Shown here one piece after another: positions 42,255-55,800 of a DNA stretch of 64,000 nt; within the stretch, counting starts at the first letter, position 1, and the number at the start of each line of letters is the position of its first letter. Source of the stretch: Eutreptiella sp. 'Long Island Sound 2002' (taxonomy: Eukaryota > Euglenozoa > Euglenophyceae > Eutreptiales > Eutreptiaceae). The position numbers were made by a program, and so were the translations under genes. The notes under the pieces are model-generated. The model was not told where the DNA came from, searched no databases, and worked only from the letters and a program-made list of their open reading frames with translations. The stretch is taken from the NCBI GenBank assembly GCA_964036045.1, contig OZ038391.1, forward strand, positions 43,535,621-43,599,620, written 5' to 3'.

Positions 42255-43599
42255 CTGCAAGCTGTCCAATGCAAAAAACACCACTTCGAACGCAAACAGT
42301 GGCACAAAGTTATTCCAATGCGTCTACATACAACTCAGTCCAAGTAAGTGGGGTTGGGGTAAAAAGTGGTCCTCTAAGAGTCTGAAAGTTTGACCAAATT
42401 ACACTGAGAAATCGACGACTCAACGACATTACAAATAGCTCACCTGGTAAATAAACACCTGAAAAAGACATTCCCAGGGTCTCAACCTTTCATCTGCTAA
42501 AAATTTCGAGAAAATCTCCAAACTCTGCGCGTCGCGCTTGGTCCCCACTTTGTAATCTGTAACCTACCGTTAGGGGTGACCCACCTACCTACCCACATCA
42601 GAAAATTTTTCCTCGGGAAAAAAAACGAATTTCATCGAATGGAGCCTGAACTTGGAGGTCGATTTTAGGTACACAAACTTTTTTTTTGCCTCTGACAGCC
42701 CCCCCCCAAACCCAGTGTAGTATCAACCAGCCACTAAACAAAGGCCTGTTTCGGACCGTAGTAGCTTCAAAACACAGAGGAGGGAGCACAAGGCAGCCGG
42801 GAGCTGGGAATTGAAGCCATCAGCAGAGTGAGTTTGTGGGGCCTTGGTTGACCGGTGCGCAACAGTACAACAGACGGATGAAGGTCAGTGGGCATTTCTT
42901 TTTGTGTTTAAAACATGAATTTCGTGAAGATCCGTCGTTGTGCCGTGGTATTGGTCAGTCGCACATGCGCCACACGCTTCCAGCCAGTTCCAGCACATGA
43001 ACGAAGCGGACATCCTTGCATGCAAAATTACAAGTATATGTATAAATTTGGCACCCACGCGAAATATTTGTACATGAATAGCGATCCGAAGAAGGGGGGA
43101 AAATATGCTATCAGCAAGCGGGAAATAGCAACCGATTGCTGATTTCCTGCACATTCGGGGTTTGGTCGATAAAATTTTCCTACATATCTGAATACCTGAA
43201 GTTGCTCTTGTTAGTCCAGAGAAGCCCAAACCCCTTGTTTGCTGTGCGACAACCTGACCCGACTTGCTTTGCTGTGGTGCAGAGAGGAATAACGGGTCTT
43301 TCGGCTGTGAGCAGTGACACTAGAAACCAAGAATATCGTGACCTGGAGGATTCTGCCTCCAGACCTAACTCCCGATTCAACTACGTGGGCCCACCCTCCA
43401 AAGTTTTACAAGTAGTTTCAAAAGGAATTCGAGCGCTCCCGAGCTGGCCTGCCGCAGCCAGTTTTACCGTATGTGTGTAATTGACGGCATGCCGAAAGGT
43501 TTTTTGTGTCCTTTGGATCTGTAATATTTGCAACGGGCAGCTGCAAAATTTGTACTCTGAATAATACCCACAAGAAGCACCACTCCTATTTCCTGCAAG
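42255..43599. other. Right flank of element B, upstream of the filamin-SR gene
   Basis: No gene recognised. A T-rich/A-rich pair lies near 42605-42690, with a C9 tract near 42700. It presumably holds the promoter and any 5' UTR of the downstream gene. The reading frame of exon 1 is closed by TGA at 43558-43560, which favours the ATG at 43600 as the start. Confidence 0.4.
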
Positions 43600-46500
43600 A
43601 TGAAGTGTGAAGTCGGGGGTGTATCTGATGGGCTCACGTTCGACACCATCCACTTTAAGTGCGACACGTCGGGCGCGGACCTTGGGGCCGTTGCTGTGAC
43701 CGGACCCGAAGGCGAAGCGGTAGAACTTCGAAAGCCCTCGAAAGTGAAGAAGAATGAGTTCAGCTTCACCGGCAATGAACCAGGTACCTATGGTGTTCGG
43801 TTTACTTGTGCTAGGGTCGGACCCGAAAATATGGCGACACCGGCTTTACATTTCAGGCTTTTACACCGTTCAAGTTACCATGACCAAGAAGATCAAGCTG
43901 AGCCCTCCAGTGTGTACGGTAAAAGGATCGGCAGTTCAAGGCGGCGATGCCCGGCAGAACGCCGCCTTCGTGATCACTTCCGGGGTCTCTTGTGGGGGTC
44001 ATGCTGACGCAATAAAGATTGTGGTGGAGAATCCCAATGGAGAAGAAGTTGAAACCGGCAAACTTAACGATAAACGGTCATCTCACCTCGCAGGCACCTC
44101 ATACCTTACATGTGGAAATCTGGGAAGGGATATTCACGGGGGTAGATGGAGTGCATGGAGAATACGGATGCTTTCTACTGATGCGCCTGGTATTGGCGAC
44201 CGCCAGAAAGTGCGGCTGGGTTGGGCTCGGCTCGGCTGGGTCTGAGTTGGGGATGGGGTTGGCGCTGTTGGTTTGGCTGCGCTGGGCTGGGCTGCCACAG
44301 TCCCGTAATTTGCTTACCCATGTGCATCCCAGGGATGGCTCCTATACTGGAGGGGTTTTCAAGCCAACTGTTCCTGGCAAATACCGTGTTGAAGTTGAGG
44401 CCTTTGGCCGACCCGCCAAAGATTCCCCATACGACGTCCTGTTTCAAGCTGCGGCTGCAGAGAAGTCCTTTGCGGATGGCGTGGGGGTTGAGGGCGGTGA
44501 CGAAGCTCAGGTTTGTCGCCGGCAGGTTGGTCCGTTGTTCGCCCCGGGGCAAACCCAGAACCTCGTCTGGTACGGTGCAGGGGGGTTGCGTGTGTACCAC
44601 CACCCCTTGTTTGGCGTACCCATTTTGCAACACCCACTGCCATACCTGGCATTAGCGTCCGTTTTGATGTGGGTACCCGTCCGTTTGCATCCGTTTCATT
44701 TCTGGTGTGTGTCCGTTTGCGTCCGTTTTGATTTTCTGGTGCGTCCGTTTGCGTCCTGTTTTCCTGTTTGGTGTGTGTTTGTGCTGAAATGACTGCCGGC
44801 AACAAAGAGTGCTGTGGACTGGCATGACAACCGCCGATGGTTGAGCGGATAGTAGGAAATCTCACCTGTTGTTACATTCCAGGGACTGGTAGTCCATTGC
44901 ATTTCGTCATGAACCACACTTTCAAAATGAATGTGGTGACTGATGATGGCCTGCATGCATTTTTTTTTCCATCACTTTGCAAGCATCGTGCATCGGCAGC
45001 TAACTGTTGGCGAGTTCCATTCCTGGTGTGCCACGTGGGTCTCTGTGAATACGTGGCACATTGCTGCAGCTGTTAGCCGTAACATGAATGATGGTTTCTT
45101 TGAGTGGAGGGCCGCAAACTTGTGGACTCTCACACTTGGAGAACCAGTGCCAGTTCAAATCCCGAATGGGGGAAATGAATTAGCCAAAACGTTTTCAACC
45201 GCATCATTGATGAAGGAATGCGGCAGTGGCTGCAGGCAAAGGAGGTTGCACGTTCATGTACACCCCCCCCCCCCCCCGAAAAATGACGCTTCTTCATCCA
45301 CGTCTTCAGCCCGTACCCGCCCGCCCCCCCACCACTCAGCCCGGCGAAACACTCACATCCACAACCACGCTTTCCCAATCACCACGTCCAACGGGAACAC
45401 CCATCACCACTACTACGGACCAGCCAAAAAGCGCCCTCGCAAGGCATCCAAAAAAAACACCCCCATTGCAACGGAAGGGGAAACAAACCAAGGTTGCCAG
45501 CATTAACGTGGAAGGCCGGTTTCAAATCTTGGCATGATGGTCGCCATGGCTTTGCTTTGAACTGGGCGTTAGCATATGGTGTGTCATCTGCTATGCTTTC
45601 CACAACGATCATTCTGTGCGCTCCCAATCCATTGAGGCTACCAACACAATCCTACAGGTTTGAAAAAGTCAAGCATCACGACACCCAATGGTTTCACCTC
45701 CATGCTAAGACACCACCACCGTTTTTGTGGGCTGGAGGTTCCCAAGGCATCCCTTCATAGAGCAGAAGTTGTGAGGGCACAGTGTGATATGTGGTGTGTT
45801 GTGAGCAATGACATTGGTTGCGACTCATTTGCGTGCGTTTGCGTCCGTTTCAGCTCTGGTGTGCGTCCAGCGTGTGTCCGTTTTGATTTTTGGGTGCGTC
45901 CGTTACCGTCCGTTTTGACGGACGCTAATGCCAGGTATGCCCACTGCACCATCTTCTTCACTTCTTCCTTGCTCCAGCCGTCCGCCTGGTGCTCCTCCCC
46001 CTTAGGCTCCCACCTCCATCCATCCTTTCCCACACTTTGTTCCATGCCTCGTCTACCGCCTCTGGTACATTGGTGGTGACGTAGTTTTGATCCATGCTTG
46101 GGTTCGTCGCCACGAAATCTCCCCCTTCTCCTCATAGCGTACCGGCTGCATTACTCCTCCACTCCTCCACACTGTTGATCCACCATACCCTCTGTGCATG
46201 AGGGCGTGCATGCACAGCCACATTGCTGCTCAGGTTGGGGTGGAGCTGGAATTCGTGATACATGCACGCGATGCAGATGGCAATGCTGTCACGGAAGGCC
46301 CCGAAGCTTTCACAGCAACTGTCAGGTAGAAGTGTTAAAAACGTTCCCGCCCCGTGGTTGCACCTGTTGTGTCATCAAGGGGGAGGGGAAGATACGGATC
46401 TCGCTTGCATCAGTAATTAGCATCTGCGCTCGACTGCTCCCATCGTCTCCCAACGTGATGTGGGCCGCGGTGAACCCGTCGGAAAATCGGGGGTCGCAGT

Positions 46501-46865
46501 TATTTCGAAAAGTTGGAGGCCCAGTTTTTGCGACTCATTGAAAAACCGCGGGGGGGGGATGGCACTTTTTCCGACAAGCCGGAAAACGGGAGAGAAGCTG
46601 GTTTTTCAACAAGTTGGTAAATTCAGGGGCCTAGTTTTTTCAACACGTCGGAAAACGGGAGGCCTAGTTTTTCCGACAAGCCGGAAAATGGGGGGCAGGG
46701 GGAAGGGGTCAGGCGTTGCGCAGGTTCAGGGTGCAGGAAGTTTGAGGGTCCCAACATGGCATCGTCATTCTTTCGGACAGGCCCGCTAACGATGGAGATT
46801 CTCAGGACTGTGACATTCGTGAAGAAGGGTCTGGGGAATATTTGGCCGTTTACACGCCTGCAGAG
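43600..46865 (+). CDS. Exons 1-5: filamin-type Ig repeats
   Basis: Repeat 1 (exon 1 into 2) shows DTSGADLGAVAVTGPEGEA and, after the 73-bp intron, EPGFYTVQVTMTKK. Repeat 2 has AAFVITSGVSCGGHADAI, VENPNGEEVETG and, across intron 2, DGSYTGGVFKPTVPGKYRVE ending AKDSPYDVLF. Repeat 3 starts FADGVGVEGGDEAQ, continues VGVELEFVIHARDADGNAV in exon 4, then GSGEYLAVYTPAE in exon 5. The Y-x-V-x-V strand and SPY/SPF end motif are the family hallmarks. Exon 2's donor (ACG|GTCATC) is weak but gives the only continuous repeat. No actin-binding CH domains are visible. Confidence 0.75.
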
Positions 46866-49800
46866 GTGTGGCTGAGCAATAGGCTTGCTACCAGGCCCTA
46901 TCCTTCGCTGTCTTTCATTCCTTCTTTCTGGACTCAATGACCCCAGGTCGGGCCCACGACTGTCTGATTCCGATTCTGATTCGGCCTTGGATAGTGACCC
47001 AGGAACAGACCCATGGGATTTGCTTTGTTCCAGTGCACAGTCAAGGTCAGAGCCTGATGGCAATCCCACTTGACCATGTAGCCGCTGAGCCTCAGGCCAA
47101 GGCAGTCCTCAGCCCAGAAACAAAGTGCTTGGCTGAAAAGGTCGATACGGGGGGGGGGGAAACTTAGTATGGGAAGAAACCTGTCTGGAAAAATTTCGTA
47201 CGGCCAATTCTGGCGCAATTTTTCCCATCACTTTTAACGATTGTGGCGGAATTTTTCCCATACTTTTTTTTGGACATCAAGTTCAAAATTTGTATCCTGT
47301 GCTGGGGGGGGGGGGGTATGATCGGGGGAGGAGGGTGCAGAATTAGATACGTCACGTGGATGGATGGTCAGGGTTCTATCCTTCAGGGCACTTCAGGCTG
47401 CCTACCACATGTAGTTGCCAGTTAATAGTGAGCGCAGTGTCAACTGACACTGTGTTCTCTGTAGGTCGCTGTTCGGCAAAGGCAGCTGCAGCCCAGTACC
47501 TGGATGAAGACGTCCACATTCTGTTGCACATCTTTTTCCAGACCGAACCCTGCACCTGTACCTGTGCCTTGACAGCCTGCAATGCAACGTTTTTTGGTGA
47601 ACTCCTCTTTGGTGCGGTCAGCTGATGTTCAGCGAGACCTGGAGAGGGCTGCACAAGCTGTCAAGGCCAAGCAAGCGCAGCACACACACAACCTGAGCAA
47701 ACTAGACCCTCATCACAGCTTTTCCTCAAGTGGTGTCCCCCTCAATAAGGAGAGCCAACCTTAGGCCTTGCCCTTCACCATGGAAAAGGGTGGCGCAATT
47801 TTTCCCATCACTTTTAACGATTGTGGCGGAATTTTTCCCCGGCGGAATTTTTCCGGGCAAAAATTTTCCCATACTAAATTTTTCCCCCCCCTGTATGAGA
47901 AGTATTTCACAGGTTGGTTAGGATGCCATAAAGCGCAAGCGACTGTGCTGCAGGAAGCAGAATGCAACAGTGCAAGAGAGCAATGAGCCACACACAACGG
48001 GAGGGTTCAACAGCGTAAAAATGACGCAAAAAAGGCACGACAATTGCAGCGGACCACCGATGGGTAACTCGAACCTCACAGGCCTCGGTTGGGCTGTATT
48101 TGTGGTGCGGCAGAGGGGACTGGGCGCCACAGGATATTAAAGCTGCACAGAAATAAAAAGCGCAAAATGCAAGGAAAAACAACACCTGAAGCGGCTGTGG
48201 TGTTGTGGAGGAAGCAGCGGGTGGTTGTTGGGCCCCGCACAAATCATCCATAAGATGGCGGTTCAGTGAATGCTCCCAGAAGCTGGGAGCACGCTTCCCT
48301 TGCGGCAGCTGCCATCTGCGGCTGCCCATTGAATGCAGTGGCATGTGCACAGACTCCGCTTGCCTGCTTGCCTGGCAGTTGCAGCAGGTTTTCGTCTGCT
48401 GATTCAATTGCGCAACTACATGGAGAAGCCCGAGAAGCTGGTGCAGGAGAACCAAGAACCAGAACATGAGGCAGTGGAAGCACGTGTCCTTTAGCAAAGC
48501 ACTGGGAGCTTGTGGGCAAACCACCCGAGATCCATCCAAAAACAAGAACTGCAATTTTGGGCAGAAAGTTGTGGTCATTCTGACGACCGTGTCGTGCTGG
48601 GCCTGCGAATGCAGCTTTTCAGCACCCAAGGCTGCGTTCACTAAACGTTGGGGCGGATCATGAATTTGAATGCCACAGGCGGACAACAATTGGGGTGTAT
48701 TTGGGTCGAATGTATGCGGGCTGGCGCTGGATCCGCGCCATCTGATTGAGGCGTTCTTTCACAAGCAACCCTGCTTCTGGCAGAAAGGCCCAGCTGTGAA
48801 TCTGCGTGGAATGTACGGGAAAGTGGAGCATTATTGGGGAATCCTGGTGACCTTTAAAATGTGCTCGCAACCAGGAATATTTTTTTGCCTGGCTGCTGCA
48901 ATCGACAACCGATACGGGTTGGCGGTCGGCTCCTGTTGAGCGCTGGTGGCATAGGGCTGGCTTCTGCTGGTGGATTTTTTTTCACGGGTCTGGCTTGGAC
49001 TGGAATATTTGGTGTGGGGCTGGTTTGTATTGGACACGGGTGAGGCAGGATATGCTCCACTCACAACTTTGCACCAAGATTGGCGTGATTGTTGTGGGGC
49101 GATATGACGACGCGGGAAGGGTGGGACAGCGCATTAGCTGCGCGTTGAACAGGGGAAGCTCAATGGCCGATGTCCAGAGATGGAAAGCACCTCAATTGAA
49201 TCCGGTTTCCTAGAGAGTTACGTTTGGGCAGCCGCGGGATGCATGCCGGCTTCCTAGTGCGCCAGGTATCCCCATGGCATGGACTGTAAGCGTATGCTTG
49301 AGACTGTTGCAGGGTCGGTGCCCGCCGTTGCGAGTAATTTGCATTTTCTGCAGTGGGTTTGACATGGGCCTTTTTTTTGAGCAGCAGGTATTCCGGCTAC
49401 TGCTGCTGCAGGTCACATGTGCTTTGGTGAGCCACTAACACGGTTCCTCCCATGGATTTAGCCATGTGCTAGTCAGCATGGAGCTTGGGAAAGCAGCTTG
49501 TTCGTGGGGAGCTGAAACCTATTGAGGGCTGCTGGCTCGGCCTTTCTAGGCACCCTGTAGCGCAAGCAGGAGTGCCTGTTTGCACATTTATGCAGCTTTG
49601 TATTTATGCCTGCATCGAGAAAACCATTTGCCTGGCAGGATCAAGGCAGCGCAAATTTTACGGGGGACAGTTTGCTCCTTATCTCCGAATACATCCATCC
49701 ATCCCATATTGCATGCGTTGTCCAACCGATTCCTCTTCCAGCAGGCTCAATGGGTTGCGTTTTTCTTAAGCATGTTTTGGGGGCAGGACTGCAGGTACCC

Positions 49801-52800
49801 TGCAGTGTTGATGGTTGGAAAAACATTTTGTGAGTGGCCAACAGCAGCTGCTGCCGCTTTCTTGAGGGCGGTCCAGCAGTTCTTTTTTGTTTTGATTCTT
49901 ATTTTGCAGAAGGATTGCCTTATCTCGCAGCCCATTCTTTCACATCACCCGAACCATGACGGTTCCATGTCAACATTTCTACTCAGCCTGGCGAACACGA
50001 GGTGCACATCGAGCTGTATGGCAAGCCCCTGGCATCAAGTCCCTACATCCTCGATATTCTGCCGGCCAAGCGCAGAGGCCACAAACGCGACCGATCTGCA
50101 TCCCCAGACGGTGCCGATTCGAACGAGCGCTCTGGATCCCGGGATCTCTCGAGGTCGCAGTCTGGCTCCCGCGAGAGGTCGCGGTCTGGGGACCCTGAGA
50201 CAGACAGCCAGGGTCAACGCAGTGCGAGCCCTGGACGCATAATGGAGCGCGGTGCACGGAAGGTGTGTGACACCATTTCCGTTCTCCTCTTGGACGGTTG
50301 AGGCTTCCCTCGCCCCTTCTCTCGCCCATTTGCATCATCATGCAATTCGAGAAGACTGCCCGCTGAGGCGGTCCTTTCAGAGGCTTTAAATCTTTCTTTT
50401 CCGTCATGGACCGGTTTTCAATTCTCCCTAAATCATCACCCGCAGCATAGCCTGGGGTCTGCTGCAGCAGGATGTTGTCGTTAATTGACGGCAGTTGCCG
50501 GTCAACCGACGATGATGAGGATGGGTTGTTCTGTTTGGTTGTCAGAGAGTGGGTAGGAAAGTGCGGTTGTTGGTTGGGAACAATGGGCTGGGGCAATCTA
50601 CCGTGTGGCAATGGGATACCAGAGGACATGTTGTGGTTTCAGGGAAAGATGACGAGTCGCCATTTGCTTTGCACCCATCCCGTGAATCACGTTTGCCTCT
50701 GGGTGATGTTACAACGGAAGGATTGTAGACGGATTGAGTGGGTAAGGGAGGTGGTAACCACCACTCCAGTCGCGCTGAGACTTGAAAACATGTTGTGACC
50801 GAGGGTTGTGACAGTGAGTTCTTTTTGGGTTTTGTAGCTCCTCTACTCGGCGCAAGGGCATAGACAGAGCCACCAGCACCACAAAACGCGGTAAAGTGTG
50901 CTCAAAAGCATAAACAAAAGGGTCCAACCCAAACCCCTACAAAAGCTTCTCGCTCACTCCGTTCTGCCGTTTGTAACATTGCCCATGCTAGATGCACACG
51001 GTATTCTCCACTTGTAGCTCTGAGGTGTGGCTCCCATCTCAACACTGGTGTGCGCATTGTGTGTTTCTGGCGCTCACCACGCAGCCTGCATGGCATTTCA
51101 AGAACTCGACTCAACTCCCCAAAAAGCTTGTGGCGCTTGCCGATGCTTGCTATGATATGCGCTAAGCTCATAGCATGCTGTCCCCTGTTGCGGTCTGGTC
51201 CCAGCTTACATCCCTCCACTCTGCTTGTTTGCAGAAGGAGCGCAGCTCCCGCTCACCTCGGGGGGATCGAAGGCATGCGAAGAGGCGCAGGGAGAGTGGT
51301 TCCGGACGCGACAGGCGTCCTCCAGCCCCTGGTCGAGGTGTCTGTCCGCCATGTGCTGTGCACTGTTCCAATCCTGTGGCCGCATTTGTCCGCCACAAAG
51401 TGCGGCGAGGCTGTATTCTAGAACCCCACAAAGCCTTCAAAAGCATTATTTATGCTGCACGCTCAGAATCGTGTAGAATCCTATATAGCCCTTCGGCAAC
51501 CCTGCGGGTCGACCAGGGATTTGCATGATTTTTTCTGCATTCCCGTGGTTTATCGAGCCACAGAAGTGGCGGAAACTTTGCACACATCGCCATCCAGAAA
51601 GGAACATTTTGTGGCGGAAGGGCTGAGCCATACCTGATGCAGTGGACGCGGGTACATGCAGTGAATATCTTTTGTTCCTCACGGGGGCGCCAATGCCCAT
51701 GTAATGTTTAGAGCGTCTGGATGTGGTTTGCGTTGCTGATATTGTGATTGTGCAGGTCCACGACCATGTGTGGGGACCCGTTGTGTGGCGTGCAGCTTCA
51801 TTGAAGGGGCCAGATTGGGACCGCCATCTGGACATGGATCTGGATCTACACTCGCATCTGATGTGGGTTTGGATGTGCTTGTGGATCCAGACGCAGCCCT
51901 GGGCAGCGTTGTTTCCGGCTGCAGGGGTAGCCAGCGCTGGTTGAAGTCGCTGCGGCGACGGTGGCATGGTCCGCGTTGGAGGCGGATATGTCGAAGAGAA
52001 TTTGCACGACGCTTGTCGCGTGCGCTGTGCGTGGGGGCGCAAGGGGGTGCCTGCACAGCGTTGCATGGCAGGGAAGTTCTGGCAAAGACGGGTGCATTGA
52101 TCCGGCTGTGAGGTCGATGCCAACTGCGATTGGTGGCGACTGGGCGCTGCGTTTGGCAACGGCTGCCAACGTACGCAGGTGCGCACTGCGTCAAGCGCGC
52201 ACTGCACGGGTCAAGGCAGATGGTCTGGGGCCAAAAAGATCGCCCGGGCGAAACGAGCTCGTCAAGGGGACCTCCACGGAGTTGGCCATCACACGGTCCT
52301 GTGCTACGTTGTGGGGGAACCGCATCGTGGCCGGTGTCGCGCTGGCCGGGGTCCTTTCCGCTGCGCACCACGGGGTTCCGTTCGGGCGGGTTCCACGACG
52401 TGGGTTGTGACGGTGTCGGCCGCAACGGACTGCGACACCGGTGGTGGTGCGCTCGTGGTATCGTATGCACCACCACGGGACACGCTGGGCAGAAATGATC
52501 GAGAGCATTATGGGACCTGGCTCTGGATCCAGAGCTGATCTTATAACGGACGCTGAGGCAGCATTTTTGGGTATGGCACTGGATATGCATCTGGATTTGG
52601 GTCCAGATACAGATGTAGGTCAGATTCGAGTTCTGGATTCATTTCCAAATTCAGGTTCAGAGCGAATGTCTCGATCCAGGTTCCGATCTGGATTCGATGC
52701 AGATCCAGTGCTGTATCTATCTGCATATGAATCCAGACGCTGACCCGGGCCACAGGGTGCCATTCACTTCCAGGTTTGCATCCCAATGCAGATGCGGATC

Positions 52801-55800
52801 CAGATAGATGGAGATCAAGATTCAGATGTACATTTGCAACCAGATTCCGGTCTGGATGTGGATCTGGAGTCACAGCTCGTGTCTATCCGAATCCGGTCAA
52901 AGGATCTGGTGGTCGTCTTTTGTCTGCACATCTGGAAGCCTGTATGTGCATCTGAATTCGGATCTGCGTGGATTTGTATCTGGGTCTGCAAGTGCACCTG
53001 GCTCTCAAGATGGATACAGATCTGCATCTGCATGACCTACCCAACTGCGGGTTGTGCTGCAGCTCCACAGCCGGATCCAGATCCACATCCAGGTGCGAAT
53101 CAGGATCCACGCTCAGATCATCATTCAGGTCCAGGTCACGTTGAGAAAGCAACACGTGTCAATGCGGCCTGGTAAGAATGGCACAGTACAGCGAGGAGGT
53201 GGAACCCCAAGCTCCCTGGGTGGGCGTGTCTCGGTAGGTGGGTGCTAGCCAGCATCTGGGCAGGATCACTCCCTGTTCGTGCAGCAGCGCTGGCGTTGTG
53301 GCTGAAGGGCAAACCTCTCTGGACTACGCTCCGGATTGGCAGACATCAGATTCAGATTTCAGATATTTCAGACATCCTCACGAGGGATGTATTCAAATAC
53401 GTGACAACCATAGGAGGGTCCCCCCCCTCCTCCTCTTCCAATACGTGATCCATCCCAGAGACTTCAGTGCGATTTGTTTAGAGAAAATTTCTCTTCGGTC
53501 TTCAATTGCCTCGGCCTTTAGGCCAGAGACCATAGGAAGAGGGGAGTTCTTCCTAGACCCCCCAGCCCCCTCCCTCCTCCTCTAATACTACCCTGGTCGT
53601 CACCATCCATGTCACCTATCTGTTTGCACAGGCCGTGAAGGCAAGAGATTCGTATACATCACGGGGTTGCCTGCAGATTTCACTGGTGGGGACCTTTACA
53701 AGTGGATGAATCGCTTTGGCCCGGTCCGCAACATTGACTGTCATACCGGTTGGGCATACGTGGAGTTTGAGTACGTGCCGGATGCCGAGCGCTGTGTGAT
53801 CGAGTTGGACCGTGCACCTTTCGAGGGCCGGGTGTGATGTTTGGTGCTCATTAGAGGACTGCTGGGCTCTGCTACCGTTTGGGGAGTGTTCTAGGCACTG
53901 GTCGAGGTCTGGTCATCGATCCACGCACCCTTGAAGTGAAGGCGTTGGTGTTCCCTGAGACGCGGCGAGGATGCCATGTTACGTGTAGCGAACCCTGCGA
54001 TGAGGGTGGACGTGAAAGATCTTTAGAGGTCGTTTGACATTGAAAGGTTCGCTGAGGATCCATTGGCGGATTCAGGCTCTGATGATGAAGTGCTGTGCAT
54101 GCGCTCGAGCTCGGTTTTCGCAGGTTTGCGAGTTGGACTTCATTTGCTGATCAACGTGGAGTCCATTGATGTCTGCCTGCCCGTGCGTGTCCGTTTTTTT
54201 TGTGTGGCCGCGTCCGTTTGTGCCCGGGTTGGTTGTTGGGGGCGTCCTTTTAGAATTTTTCGAGCCTCCGTGTCCGTCCGTTGAGACGGACGCGCGCATC
54301 AGGTCGATGCAGGATTGCGAGGAGGATGGTAATTTGGGCTTTAGGAATGCTCCCGGCCATGAGGCTCAGCCAGGTAGGTTCCAGGCTGCAAATATGATAC
54401 TTTCGCCAGACACGCCTGGCGCTGGTAAACATCGTAAATGTCGGAACGAAGCGGTTGCTGTGCAAACAGAACTCACGCTGTATTTTCAACCCCAAAATAA
54501 TTCAGCCCCGCCACCCCAACGACCGCTCGGCTCTCAGACGCGAATCCTCCTTTGGCCACACTTAATTGCCACGTGTAGCCGAATTGAGGCCTGACAGGGC
54601 ACCGAACGCGCCGGAAGGAAAGTTCTGCTGATGCTGGCCTACACCCCCCAAAGTCTCTACCCCCCAAAATACACCTCCTCCTCTATCTCAGCACTGTTTC
54701 TGTTGTTGCAGATGTTGAGCGTGGAACATCGTGAGCCTCCGCCTGATCCCCGCATGGCAGACGGCCCCCCCCGTGGAGGCAAAGGTGGCCATAGCAGACC
54801 GCCGCCTCCTGGTCCCCCTCCAGGGGGCTTCTTTCATGACTACCCAGAGCGCCGGGGACCCCCTATACCGCGTCCATTGGGTCCGCCTGTGGGTATATCT
54901 TCCCTTTCCTATGGAACACACCCTTTCTCTGCGTTTTTGCTCATTGCCCGAAGCACTCCCTGCCATGAAATGAAAGTGTTGTGTGTTGCATACGAGATCG
55001 TGGAATCGGCTGCCATGGCACAGGGGTTTTTGATATTGGCTGAGGTTGCGCTGCCATCAGAGACTGTGGATGGAGGTTTTCTACGACTTGTCCCAAGTTG
55101 GAGGGATTGGAGTGCAGGGTTGCTCTCATTGAGGATCTTGCCTTGTTCTTGCCCATGAAAATCCTCAAAGCTACGGTGCGGTGAAGCCGCAATGGACTTC
55201 CAGAGGTTACAAGCAGCTTTGTAGCATTCTGTGCGGGTAGATGACCTCATCAACCGAAGCAGATATCTTACATCACACCATGTCGCCATGAAGCCATGAG
55301 TTCAAAGTTCTTTTGCTTCGAAATACACATCTAAGTGCCCATGTCTGACCGATTTTGGAAAGCAAAAAATCTGCACAATTCCATAAATGTGGCAGAACAG
55401 ACAGAAGATGTCTGCTGCTGCTTTTCATCGTCACTTCATTGATGACGAAAGTACGCAAACGCTTGTTGGCAGCGAGCAACAGGTGATCATCACATCAGAT
55501 GTAAAATGTTGCGTCACTCTGCTTCAGCGCACCGCAGATTTATTGACGTCAGCTAGTGCCCGATTGGCAACAACAAATGTTCATCTGTGGTTACGCACGT
55601 ATTGTACAATTAGTACCCAAACCCCTGGTCGGCTGCGCTGTTGAAACACTGTGACCCAGGTCCTTTGTGTTTCACCATCGCACCATCCAGTTGCCTGCCA
55701 CTTGTGTACCAGTTGTGCCCAGGTCTATCGGAAACAATAGCCCATCAATCACTATTTAGGGGGGATTGTTCTGCTGATGTTGGGGCATTGCACAGTGCAC

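Noticed and set aside
44883-44960. Possible exon TGSPLHFVMNHTFKMN after a CCAG acceptor
   Set aside because: It lies inside the hAT-like element, and using it breaks the filamin repeat. Exon 4 at 46234 joins exon 3 in phase with better family match.
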